Positions 45,098 through 55,655 of a stretch of 64,000 bases of DNA are shown piece after piece. A program made the position numbers and the translations under genes. The stretch spans positions 18,848,001 to 18,912,000 of the forward strand of contig OW028741.1 in NCBI GenBank assembly GCA_932294355.1, in the 5' to 3' direction. How positions within the stretch are numbered: the stretch's first letter is position 1; every line of letters begins with the position of its first letter. The notes beneath the pieces are model-generated. The model was not told the DNA's origin. It did not search any database and was given only the letters and a program-made list of their open reading frames with translations. The stretch is from Aporophyla lueneburgensis. Its lineage: Eukaryota; Arthropoda; Insecta; Lepidoptera; Noctuidae.

Positions 45098-45262
45098 TTA
45101 CGGACATAAGATTAGTTTGGGACCTGACCTTAGAATGAATGACGTCACGATGTGACAATTGTCCTTACTCCCGATGTGCTTTTAGTTAAAAAAAAACCGC
45201 TTTAGGATTCACTTCGAAGTGTCGCAGTACTTTCAGACGGGGCCGTATCTTCGTTGACGGAC
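45098..45262 (+). repeat. Diverged direct duplication, unit 1
   Basis: It is collinear with 45432-45598: gttacggacataagattag, aatgacgtcacgatgtgaca / aatgacaacacgatttgaca, and gtatcttcgttgacgga at the end. Confidence 0.8.
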
Positions 45263-45281
45263 CTACAGTGTAAAACCGCGG

Positions 45282-45430
45282 TTTTTTTTTGGATGGGAAA
45301 TTATCAAATGATTTCTCCGAGGGCGTGTCAGACTTTTACTGACTAAACCCACCCGTGTTCCTTCAGTTGCCCATGTGCCAGGGTCACGGTATCTCTTTCG
45401 AACAATCTCGCGACCCTGGTAGGACACCCC
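45282..45430 (-). repeat. SINE-B, 5'-truncated
   Basis: A T-rich tract at 45282-45290 is followed by ggcgtgtcagacttttactg, gttgcccatgtgccagggtc and ctcgcgaccctgg. It lies exactly between the two direct duplicates. Confidence 0.8.
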
Positions 45431-45431
45431 C

Positions 45432-45598
45432 GTTACGGACATAAGATTAGTTCGAGCCCGAACTAAGAATTAATGACAACACGATTTGACAGTTGCCCCT
45501 AATGCCGAAGTGTTTTTTCCAAAATAAAAAAATCGGCTGTAGGATTCTCTTCGAAATGTCGAACTACTTTCGGACAGGCCCGTATCTTCGTTGACGGA
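45432..45598 (+). repeat. Diverged direct duplication, unit 2
   Basis: Second unit of the pair, 334 bases downstream of unit 1. It has substitutions and small indels but is collinear. Confidence 0.8.
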
Positions 45599-45599
45599 G

Positions 45600-47930
45600 T
45601 TTGAGATTAGGTCCCTTGACTTGAGCAAACGTAGTGAGTAATGCTCGTGCCTTCTGTGTGCGAGAAGTAGCCTTTGCCCTGTATTACATTTATACACCTC
45701 ATGATGAACAACGACCGTAACGGTAACAGGTTACTTTTAACTGAGAAGGAGCCCTCCTCTTTCCATCAACGTTTTTCAATTAAATATTAATGAAGTGAGA
45801 AAATGTGTGAAAAACCGTTCAGTATTATTTATACAAGCCATAAGTCTGTTTAGTGTGCTTGTGTGGTGTGTTTGTTTATGCTTTACGTGTGAACTTCGTG
45901 TGAATTAGAAAAATAAATACTTCTAACTTACGTCTTTTAGACAAGATGTGTGAAATAGCTTTGACTTTTTGACGCAAATCCAGTTTGTATGTCTAATTAT
46001 AAATTCGTGACATCATATTTAAAAAAAAAAACTTGTGATAAACTTAATTGGTTAATCATTCGGATACCTAAACCCAACTAATATTATCTATAAATGCGAA
46101 AGTCAGATAAACGGGTTTGTATGGAATTTGGCATAGATAGAGGATGACCTGGGAGGAGGGATATAAGGAAATAGGCTTTTCACCATGGATCGCAAACAAA
46201 TTCGCGGGCAATAGCTTATAGCAGTCTGTTTATAATGAAACGAACGAACACTATAACTTTTTGTAATCACTTTTCATGTATTTTGTGAATGTTCGTCATA
46301 ATAAATAATAAAAAAATTACATTAATATGCTATGATTGTAATACTGAAGTATTTTGTAAACCGTTAATCATTTAATAGTTATGTAGTGACTAATGCAGGT
46401 GAACTCACAGTAATAACGATAACGACAAAAACTATGCAAAAGGACCACGTAGCTAATTTGTTAGCGAGAAATATTCAAGTGAACAGAATAAATTTTACAG
46501 TAATTGATTCTAAATATAGGTTAAGTGCGTTTACCGGTTCTAAATGCGTTATTTTCGATAAAATCAGTGTGACATAATTAGAACCTAGTATATTATAGTG
46601 AGTTTTATTGACTGCAAACCAGTTGGGTATAGTTAATCCGTTTAACAGTGGCGACATGGCTAATAACTGCTGGTGTGTAAGTGTCAGCGCAAACTGTGCG
46701 TCTTGTCTCTGCGTCTAGGCGACGCGACTAGGTGTAGTATCTCCATTGACTAGTAAGGGCAGACAGGCAGCGGGGCGAGCATGGCCTCTGTGATAGGCTT
46801 AACTCACACATCTTTTGTCATATATATCATTTATCACGGTTTTTGCTCCCAGACCGTGATGAAAATGTGAGTATTCGAAGCACTTCGGCGCGGCGTCCAA
46901 AAAGAAAATTGATCGAACGTATACTATCCATGTTGAGACTTGTAATACAAAGTCACGTGCATCTTCCTCAATGCTCACAGCAAGACTGACGCTGACCTGC
47001 CCCCTAATTGCGAAACGCACAATTTATCAGAATCTGAATGGGATTGAAGATTATTTCTAAACCATTGCGTTATATGTTCGAATAAATTGTGGCTCAGCAA
47101 CGTGAATAACGTAATGAATGTTGTTTAACTATGAATATTAAACCAATTCCTACCGATAAAAAGTTCCGCAATTACCCCTCTGACCTACCAGCTCTCACTT
47201 GCCTAATTGTGTGCACGTGCACTTTGCGTTTCCTAGCTGCGATAAGTAGCAAGAGCGTGCTAGCCTGTCGCTACGACTCTGAAACTCGACGTCAAGTGTG
47301 CGGAGCTTTGAAGAAAATAATAATTATGTATGAAAATTGTCGGCCGCACTCTGTCGTTGCGTCTAGTCGCCGAGCTGTCGCATTCACATGTCGTATAGTG
47401 TGTGCCATGTCTTAGTGTGTTGTTTTAATTAGATACGGTGAAGTGGGTTCACTAATAACGCCATGACGGTCACCTGTCACCGTCACACCGTGCTACAATT
47501 ATGTATGAACTAATTACGTTACTAATTGATTATAATATATAATAAACATTTTATTTACGTAACACCAGCTGCTTGCCCATAGAATATCAATCATTGTGAT
47601 CAATCAATTTCTAGGCTGAGTAACTGTAGTTCAAGTTTATTATGACCCGTAATGTCATGTCTTTTGACATTTTACAACGTTTTTGTTTCGAATTTATAGA
47701 GATTGGAAAGTAATTTATACAGAATCGAATTTATTACCACATAAAATAGCTGGCTGTGCCCAATGAATCACTCGAATTGCCTCCAACTGACATTAAAACA
47801 TTAAAGTACCGTCAAAGTTATCATAGTTAATTATTGTGAAACTGAATTGATGTTTAATAACGCATATGAACTACTATGAACCATAACTCGAAGCTCACCC
47901 GGACGCGGACGTATTAAAATGGCGGTGGGT
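45600..47930. other. No gene recognised; SINE-tail fragment near 46075-46215
   Basis: cccaactaatattatctata to attcgcgggcaatagct (about 46075-46215) is a decayed SINE-tail repeat. The 94-codon ORF at 47131 has no support. About 46690-46790 is GC-richer. Confidence 0.35.
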
Positions 47931-47936
47931 TTTGAC

Positions 47937-48195
47937 TGGCCTGTTAGTCTAGTGGTTAGTGACCCTGACTGCTAAGACTGAGGTCTTGGGTTCGATTCCC
48001 ACCCAGGACAAATCTTTGGGTGATAAGCACAATGATTTGTTCTGTGTCTGGGTGTAATTTATCTATAATAAGTATGTATTTAGAAATATAAGTATGTTTA
48101 TCAGTTGTCTGGTTGCCATAGTACAGGCTCTGCCTAGTTTGGGATCGGATAGATAACGTTGTGTTGGTTGTCCTAAGATATATTATTATTTTAAT
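47937..48195 (+). repeat. tRNA-derived SINE
   Basis: The head has a good A box (tagtctagtgg, 47945-47955) and B box (GGTTCGATTCC, 47989-47999), spaced as in a tRNA. The stem and anticodon arms are decayed, and a ~190-base unrelated body follows (tctgtgtctgggtgtaattt, gttgtctggttgcc) to an ATT-rich end. It is not a functional tRNA gene. Confidence 0.85.
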
Positions 48196-48199
48196 ACTG

Positions 48200-49320
48200 T
48201 TTAGGGGCCATCCATAAATTACGTCACACGTTAAGGGGGAGGGAGGGGGTCGACGAAGTGTGACATTTTGTGACAAGGGGGTGGGAGGGGTCCTAAATTT
48301 CGTGACGTCACATTTCAAAATCAATTTTAGTCATAAGTCATAAGTCATTTATTTCTTAACAAAATACATTGTGTTGAAAATCATCATAAATCAAATAGAA
48401 AAATCAATAATACTAACTACATCAGTGCATTCATATCGTAAAATAATAAAAATAAAATTTAAATATGTCAGTAGTTCAAGAACAAAAAATAGTAATAATA
48501 ATTAACACAGCATTTAAGTAGAAAAAGTAAAAAATCAGTACAAAAAAAAAAAAACATACACACAAGTCATAATTTACAAATCATCCAGTTAAGTTTTAAT
48601 CTAAGTGTTAAGTAAAACACATATTCGTATGATAGCTATTGCTCCAGTATCGAGGCATACTTGTTTAACCGGTCAATTACCGTAATTACAGACACAATTA
48701 AAAAACGATTGTTTACATACCAAATGTGGTATCTCAGGAACTTAGAGGTTAAGCGATCATGTGGCATTTGTGGTCTATATTTTGCATCATAAAGGCCACT
48801 AATCAACACAAGCAAATATATAAGAAACAACAAGTTTTGCCCATCGTGAAGATTTCGTCCTCAAAGAATTTCTGCTAGACGTGCCAGAGAAATTCTTTGT
48901 TTGGATGATGACGATGATGCTGTATGGTTCGATGAGAAAGATGTGGACACCACGAATATTCCTGACATTAACAACCCAAACGAGAACGAAGTGGCTGCTA
49001 TGCCATGCATATGCCTACCTATATGGACTCAAAATGATTAAGTTTGATCTTTAATTAATATGATTAATTATATTAATAGGTTTTTTGTATTGTTAACTAC
49101 TTGCAGTGTTTGATTTGATGTTCATTTTATTAAAAAAAAACATTTAAATTTCGGAATTGCTGTTATAATTCAATAATTATTTCTTAATGTAAAATTATTA
49201 TATTCGTGACGTCACACTAGGGAGGGGAGGTCTCACAAATGTGACCATATGTGACAAGGACGGGGGAGGGGTTCAAAAATTATGAAATTCGTGTGACGTA
49301 ATTTATGGATGCCCCCTTAA
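48200..49320. mobile_element. 1.1-kb TIR element with GGGG-CATCCATAAATTACGTCAC ends
   Basis: 48204-49316 is bounded by ~27-bp near-perfect inverted ends (ggggccatccataaattacg tcacacg on the left), flanked by ttta on the left and ttaa on the right. G/C-rich tracts and gtgacgtcac copies lie just inside. The interior holds the block shared with 1801-1912 and a remnant ORF near the right side. It is too short for a complete transposase. Confidence 0.85.
48876..49041 (+). pseudogene. Possible transposase C-terminal remnant
   Basis: Open for ~55 codons up to TAA at 49039-49041, with an acidic, hydrophilic composition unlike chance ORFs nearby (LDDDDDAVWFDEKDVDTTNI, then PNENEV). It has no ATG near its start and lies within the TIR element, so it may be the end of the element's lost transposase. 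I recognise no family. Confidence 0.35.
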
Positions 49321-49910
49321 CGCTGAAAGTTGAAACTCGAACAATGTGTTTTTTCGACGCGTTGACATACACTGTGTTGGATTCTCATTGCTCATTGCAC
49401 CAAAAGTTGAAAATCCAATGGGCGACAAAATCCCGCCGCGATTTTAAAACGTCCGTGTGTACGTTGACTCAAAGATTTATATTTTGTATTTGCAATATTA
49501 TCTTTATTACAAAACAGACCGCAATTTCGTATTAACAAAAAAAATAAAAACACGGGAGCTTGAATCCAATATTAAAGAAAAAACATAGGTATCTACGTCA
49601 GTACATAGGTGTTATACGATAAGAAAGATCAATGTACTGTTGTTATACATTGTTGTTATCTGAATCAGATGTTTTCTAAATGTAAGGCAATATAACAAAG
49701 ATAATTTGAGTAGTGTCGTAAACCTCGGTTAGGTGTCAAACGCAATGACAGCAGAGTAAGCCCACTTTCACACAGACGTTTAAATATCGCGGCGGGATTT
49801 TGTCGCGCAATGCATTTTGAACTCTCGGTGTTCAGTCGAGCATTGAGATTCCAACAAAATGTATTCCAGCGCGTCGAGAATAGACTGTTCTGCTGCTCAC
49901 TGCTTGGGAG
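49321..49910. repeat. Fragments of a CCCGCCGCG-containing MITE
   Basis: aaaatcccgccgcgatttta (49429), its near-inverse tatcgcggcgggattttgtc (49785) and a third copy at about 51470 (actcccgccgcgg) are parts of a foldback family with acgtccgtgtg tips. The copy from 49765 is interrupted by the repeat at 49911-50042. Confidence 0.6.
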
Positions 49911-50042
49911 TTTGTTGCGCCACTTCTTCTGCCCAGCTCTAGGAAGTGGTGAAGGGCGGCCGTTTTGGGGGACTGTCTTATGTAACTTTGACGTTCAAAA
50001 AGTGCTGACTCTCAGCCTAGTATGAATAAATGTCTTTTGATT
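49911..50042 (+). repeat. 'TTGTTGCGCCACTTCTTC' repeat, copy 2
   Basis: Nearly the same segments as 43248-43385, ending gaataaatgtcttttgattt. It appears inserted into a MITE whose right part resumes near 50060 (aactctcggcgctaag). Confidence 0.8.
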
Positions 50043-50127
50043 TTTGTTTTTTTTTTTGTTCGATTTACAACTCTCGGCGCTAAGCATTTCTTTGAAAATA
50101 CAGTGCGCGAAAAAAAATCGCCCGGTC

Positions 50128-50236
50128 TAAAGACTCCCACAGACAGACACAACACGATTCCAATAGATCAATATCCATGACGTTTTCATAGAAATTGTTC
50201 TACCAAATTCACGTCGAGCCTGTCTGTCGGGACCTT
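50128..50236. mobile_element. Foldback MITE related to the GCGACGCGAC family
   Basis: taaagactcccacagacaga pairs with the complement of ctgtctgtcgggaccttaa. The centre gaaattgttctacc matches the centre of 31379-31504. Confidence 0.65.
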
Positions 50237-50483
50237 AACACGTCATTAGATCTCAAAAAAATTGAATACTAGCCAAAACTAACATGAGCCGGTGCGACAT
50301 GGCCAACGACCATGTCAACAGGAAGATACTTTGTTTTTATAGAGCAAAAAATATACATATTCATATTAATTAAGCAAACTAAAATAATTCGGTATCCTTT
50401 AAATACATTCGTGTGCAAAACATCTAGTCTTGAAATATGTCGTGTTGATAAGTTTGTTTTTGTTTTGTTACATAGATTTAACT

Positions 50484-50735
50484 GTCATCATTTCAGCCGC
50501 AAGATGTCTACTGCTGGACATAGGTCTCCCCCAAGCCGGGACCGATTCATTTTTTGGGGGAGTTTGCCATATTCGCCACGCTTGGCAGACGGGTTGGCGA
50601 TTGGAGTGTGGTGTGAAATGCATAGAGAACGCTGTTGCCCATTCTCTAGTAAGTCCCTTAATCGCCTTCTTCGACACCCACGGGAAGAAATGGGATAGTG
50701 CTATTCTTGACGTTCGGCACCACATCGTACCGCCA
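50484..50735 (-). repeat. GATGAT-tailed repeat, inverted copy
   Basis: gtctactgctggacataggt, cacgcttggcagacgggttg, cccattctctagtaagtccc, cacccacgggaagaaatggg: the exact reverse order of 54845-55015. The two plus-strand ORFs and one minus-strand ORF over 100 codons here are all shadows of this repeat. Confidence 0.85.
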
Positions 50736-50983
50736 AACGGCACGGAATTAACTGTAATTAACCTTTTATCAAACATAAAAAAAACATAAGTTTCATTAGA
50801 TATATTGACCGCGTGTTTTTATTTAATGAAATAAACATGACTAAATTACAGTCACAACATCATTTATCTTTTGTGTAGAGCTACTTAAATAAACACTTAA
50901 TTACATTAGCAGACCCAAGGCATTGATAGATGTACGTTAGAGTTTAGTGAATTAGAATAAATTACACTGTGTTGATATTTATG

Positions 50984-51171
50984 TTAGAGCTCTTACACAC
51001 GAGCGGCATGTTGCCAACGGCAAAGGTAACTGCTGCCGTCGATACGTGACGGCGGCGGCCGTCGACGACAGCCGGCGACATGCCATCTTCAAAGATCAGC
51101 GTCATCATCGCGTGTCGACGGCTGCAGTTACCTATCGTTGGCAACATGCCGTTCGTGTGTAAGAGCTCTTA
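50984..51171. mobile_element. 182-bp MITE with TTA target duplication
   Basis: The inverted ends at 50987 and 51168 (gagctcttacacacga, then cggcatgttgccaacg) match over ~33 bp with one mismatch. TTA flanks both sides (50984-50986, 51169-51171), as in PIF/Harbinger elements. The interior is unusually GC-rich, so ORFs over it are not genes. Confidence 0.88.
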
Positions 51172-51344
51172 CTCAGTTTAGTTTCTCTAAATAATTCAGA
51201 TTAACAACGTAGGCGTGAGCTTTTGCGTGGTAAATTATTTTTGTAGACAGAAGCAATGTTACTGCACTGTGAGTCGACGGACGTAATAAAGTAATAATTT
51301 CGAGGCAAGAATTCATGCGCACTTGATCTTCAACGCAGTACTAG

Positions 51345-51500
51345 GGACCGAGAGTTTAAAATCGAACAGTGTTTTTATTCCACGCGCTAAGGTGCACTCT
51401 GACAGATTCTCAATGCTCGATTCAACATCGGGAGTTAAAAAAAGCTAATGCGCGATAAACTCCCGCCGCGGTATTTTTGCGTCCGTGTGGACGACGACTG
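51345..51500. repeat. CCCGCCGCG MITE fragment
   Basis: caatgctcgattcaacatcg, actcccgccgcggtattttt and gcgtccgtgtggac relate it to 49321-49910. Confidence 0.55.
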
Positions 51501-51503
51501 ATT

Positions 51504-51650
51504 CATAATCAAAAGTCATTTATTCAAAGTAGGCTGAGAGCCAGCACTTTTTTAACGTCAAAAATTACATTAAACAGTCCCCCAAAACGCCCGCTCTTAA
51601 TGCTTTAGCTGGTAATATGTGACGCAACAAACTCCCCAGCACATCAGCAG
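51504..51650 (-). repeat. 'TTGTTGCGCCACTTCTTC' repeat, copy 3
   Basis: Reverse complement of the family: atcaaaagtcatttattcaa, aggctgagagccagcacttt, cagtcccccaaaacgcc. Confidence 0.8.
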
Positions 51651-52425
51651 CACAGCTGTCTGTTAAGTTAGAAGAACTTGATATTACAATAATATGTACT
51701 TAAGTAATTAACATTACGAAATACAAAAAAAAATTATTAAATTATTTGCCATATATTATGCTAGCTTGCACCAGCCAGTATACCAATAAAACATTTAAAA
51801 CTAAACTCAAGCAGAAATAAATAAATAATGATTCTGTGAATATCCCTCAGTATTTATTCATATTTCGAGGTGGACCAAAATGAGGTGACACTCTATTTTG
51901 GTCCAGCGCCACAGCCCTGTGTTGACAGATCCCCGTGTACATACAGATTACAGATCGTTTTAGCATTTCCATGAGAAAAGATGTTGGCATCATTCGTCAT
52001 CTCTCGGAGATGATGATATCGCTCATACGACCAATCAAAATGTAGAAGTTTATGTTTACGACTGGTTCTATATCCGCGTCTGTTATAATAACCGCGAATT
52101 GAATAAATTAAATGAATGGCTTTTTAATTTCCTAGATGAGTATTAGACCGTCTTGTGGAAGATGGCATGGTAACCAACCATGACCCTTGTCATTTATCTC
52201 ATGAAAGAAGTTATGTAATGCCATGCAATGGCTTCGTTTAAAAAAGAAGCAACGATTGTGTTCTTAAATGTAGGTTCTCATAATATGATATTGTATTTTC
52301 ATACAAAATAACAGATAACAATCAAACAAAACTGTCATTCAACACTCGAATTACAAGGTGAGGTTATTAGAAGAATTTTAGGTGAGTAACCTGTGAATAA
52401 GTTTACATAAGTTCGGTAAAAAATT
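51651..52425. other. No gene seen
   Basis: AT-rich sequence, no supported feature. Confidence 0.4.
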
Positions 52426-52427
52426 CT

Positions 52428-52565
52428 AGTACAGACGCTAGCACATCAAGGTACCCGAAACTGTCAAATTCTCCTAATCAACCTTGAACCTAATGCTTTA
52501 GGGATAAAGTTGAAAATATATTAAAGAAATTTGACAGATTGTAGTAGCTCGATGTAGACCTACGG
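52428..52565. mobile_element. GTACAGACG MITE, copy 2
   Basis: agtacagacgctagcacatc to gacagattgtagtagctcg matches 37463-37605. The right tip is eroded. Confidence 0.7.
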
Positions 52566-52929
52566 CGCATGACGAGACCGTCGACGGATATTTGCGTTTA
52601 CAAACGGATATTTGCACTAAGGGCGAGACAAAATTAGAAGTTTATTTTAGAGCTAACGACTGTTTAAGACGCCCTCGTCAGCGCCTTCACGTTGCGTGTT
52701 ATTGTTTACTCGTCATAACGTAGGTAGGTATACTTCATTAAAATATTCGAGTAATCACTGTTTCATACAGTTGGTTGATAAATTATTTTATTTCCGTAAG
52801 TAGGTTTGTACAGACAGTTTTACACGTCAATCATATTTTAAAAACTAGATGAGATTTCTTCGGTCTCTCAGAAGAAAAGCCGAAACAAAATCGGGTCAGT
52901 CTCTTTTGAAGCCCAGACGTATAAGTCAG

Positions 52930-53376
52930 ATCATGTAGATTGGTGTCTAAAATCGTATTTTAAGGAAAGAACCACACAGATTGAATAGAACTGTCCCGTT
53001 AGTGCATGCATTTATCAATAATCATGTAGCTTCACTTTCACAATAATTAAAACAATACCTTTAATACTTGACAGAGTAAATATTCATGTCATTGCAAGTA
53101 TAACATTCATCAAAGTCTATAAAAAAAGAAATAAAATAATCTTGGCCACACCATTTGAGGACCATATAGATTGGCGTCTGAAATGGCCTTCTGAGGAGAA
53201 AACCACGCAGACTAAATGGAACTGTCCCGTCAGTGCATGCATTTATCACTAATCATGTAGTTCAGCTCAGAACAATTCATATATGAGGAAAGCTTCATAC
53301 TATCTTGTTCCTATGAATCACAACATGATTCAATCTATGTTTGTGAACGACACTGTACACAATGATAATGTCACCA
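52930..53376 (+). repeat. Direct repeat units R1 (partial) and R2
   Basis: R1 (about 52930-53040) and R2 (53059-53376) share gattggtgtct / gattggcgtct, a gaactgtcccgt segment, then gtgcatgcatttatca. R2 continues with aggaaagcttcatactatct and ends gtcacca. R2 closely matches R3 at 53697-54017. Confidence 0.85.
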
Positions 53377-53576
53377 GCACGCGTAGCATGACCACCGTAG
53401 AAATGGGTTTTGTCGACGGAAGAATAGACAAAATTACAGATTGTAAAAAGATTAAAGACAGAATTAAAGATTGTAGAAAGATTTGTACCGTTATATGCTG
53501 GCGTAGCATGACAATTCTATCTCTATTCTACCAAGAATAGACAAAGTTCTTTCTATGGTGGTCATGCTACGCGTGC
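53377..53576. mobile_element. 200-bp MITE at the edge of a direct repeat
   Basis: Inverted ends of 27 bp with one mismatch (gcacgcgtagcatgaccacc at 53377; its complement ends at 53576). A third, partial tip (gcgtagcatgaca) lies inside at 53503, and agattgta-aaagatt is duplicated internally. Confidence 0.88.
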
Positions 53577-53696
53577 AGGAGCTCAATGATTCGACAAACA
53601 AAAAAGAAAGAAAATTTGGGTAGGTCGTATAAATAACTGAAACTGCCAGACAATGACTAAAGTTAAATAATAAATATGACCCACTAAAACCATACA

Positions 53697-54017
53697 TTTA
53701 ATACTTTACAGAGTAAATATTTATGTCATTGCAAATATAAAATTCATAAATGTCAATAAAAAAAGATATAAATAATCTTGGTAACATCATTTGACGACGA
53801 TATAGATTGGTGTCTGAAATGGCCTTCTGAGGAAAGAATCACACAGATTTGAATGCATCCAGACAGTGCAGGCTTTTATCAGTTACCGTGCAGCTCAACT
53901 CAGAACTATTCATATACATATATATGAGGAAAGCTTCATACTATCTTGTTCCTATGAATCACAACATGATTCAATCGCTGTTTGTGAACGACACTGTACA
54001 CAATGATAATGTCACCA
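53697..54017 (+). repeat. Direct repeat unit R3
   Basis: Matches R2 (53059-53376) across its length with scattered substitutions, including the identical run gcttcatactatcttgttcc. The small ORFs starting MRKASYYLVPMNHN in both units are carried by the repeat and have no other support. Confidence 0.85.
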
Positions 54018-54840
54018 CAACAACAATCAACTTTTATCTATGGTTAACAAGCTTAACTTGCGTTACTTAATTATCTTTACCGTATTAGTGTTTTGTTTAC
54101 AAATCGTTAACTGTTTACTATGACGCAGCTGTCATAACCTTTTTTGTTTTAAGTAGCTGCTGGTATGTAATTCATTTTGATTCATGTTTTTTTGTCCTCA
54201 TACAGTCATCGCTGTCTCAATATTTGAATATCCTCCTCATTCGTATAAAATTTAGTCGCTTTTATAAATTTTCCAAGAAATTAATTTAATTACTTCATTA
54301 TGATCCGAATTTGGAGTGTTAACAATAAAATTTTAATAGTTGTAGACTGTTGAATGGTGTCTTGCTGTAATTCTTTTGTTCCGCAGACAGCCAGTTAGCG
54401 CATGAGTGACGTCATTATTTGATGTATTGGTTACTATCCGTCCATCGACTAGTACATTGTCACTTCTATCTATGAACAAAGAGCTCATTATGTCTAGATC
54501 TGTAATTGGGTCCATTACCATGCTAATATCATCGGTAATGCGATTACTGTACTTATCGGCCGCTACTTACTGTATTATGACAGATAGCTTGATACTGTTG
54601 ACACTGTATGACCATTAGGGCTGTCAGCTTAGTAACTGGTTGTATTGAAACCCAGATCCCAAATCAAACAATTATAAGACAAGGTCAACAGATATCGACA
54701 AAAACATGAATGATTTAACATAAGCCTCAAATGCGGCAAAAAAAACTTGTAATGATCATATGACGTGTGTTTTTATTATTAAAGTGCATTTAAATTGGCT
54801 CAATTAACATTAGTGTAACATTTAAAGACGAATGAGGGAA
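54018..54840. other. No gene seen
   Basis: AT-rich, no supported feature. Confidence 0.4.
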
Positions 54841-54844
54841 TCTT

Positions 54845-55015
54845 ACATAAAGAATAGTACCATCCCATTTCTTCCCGTGGGTGTCGTAGAAGCCGACTAA
54901 GGGACTTTCTAGAGAATGGGCAGGATGTTCTCTATGCATTTTACCACCATACGGCGATCGCCAGCCCTTCTCTGCCAAGCGTGGCGATTATAGTAAACCC
55001 ATGATGATGATGACT
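54845..55015 (+). repeat. GATGAT-tailed repeat copy
   Basis: The best preserved left part in the window: aagaatagtaccatcccatt, cccgtgggtgtcgtagaagc, accatacggcgatcgccag, and a GATGATGAT tail. Confidence 0.85.
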
Positions 55016-55415
55016 ATGATGATGAGGGAATAGTATCTTGAAAACTATATTTTTGGTAACCGTAAGCAAGCAATGCCTGGCAAAAATACGCACAACGGTG
55101 TTGTAAAGGTAGAGACACTGTCATATTCCGTGATTTTTTGAGCTATTGTCTTTAGAGCTTTGAATTCACATGAAAGGACGGGTTCGAAAGCGATACAAAC
55201 TAGCTTTGTCTGAAAAACAACACAATGAATTATAAAGTTGTTTGTGTTTGTTCAGAGAAATTGCTCTCTGATCTGGCCTAAAAGGAAAAACATACTGATT
55301 TTACACCTTATCTCAACGCGCTCAGTATTTTGGGATTTGAGTGAGACAAATAGGTCACACTGGTGCAATTTATCTCTACTTAGGTTAGGTTATTGGAATT
55401 TTAAGCCCACTGCGT

Positions 55416-55655
55416 TGAGGGCCTCGTTGGCGCAAGCTCTACTAATGAACTTGAGGTCTTGGGTTTTTCTTTTTCAGTCAGTAGCATCCCGGAGTCTACA
55501 TTTGTGCCTGTTTGATAGCAAAAGTACCGCCCCTTATTATATGGGATTTAAACATAGTTGGCGAAATGTTGGATGTACTATAGGTACACCTCTGCTCAAC
55601 CCTTCAGACAAACAAGGCGTGATTTTATATTTCGTTACATTATCCATACCTAAAT
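55416..55655 (+). repeat. SINE copy with a tRNA-like head
   Basis: gagggcctcgttggcgcaag and gaggtcttgggttttt are a decayed tRNA-like head. The body cagtagcatcccggagtcta is shared with 36985-37215. The 149-codon ORF across it is not a gene. Confidence 0.6.

Noticed and set aside
47937..48010. Possible tRNA gene
   Set aside because: A and B boxes are good but the acceptor and anticodon stems do not pair and a SINE body follows, so it is a SINE head.
50312..50789. Overlapping ORFs of 102-128 codons
   Set aside because: All are readings of the GATGAT-tailed repeat, which recurs three more times in the window.
53283..53540. Small ORF starting MRKASYYLVPMNHN, also at 53927
   Set aside because: Present in both direct repeats but its downstream part differs because of the MITE junction; no sign of a real protein beyond the duplicated DNA.
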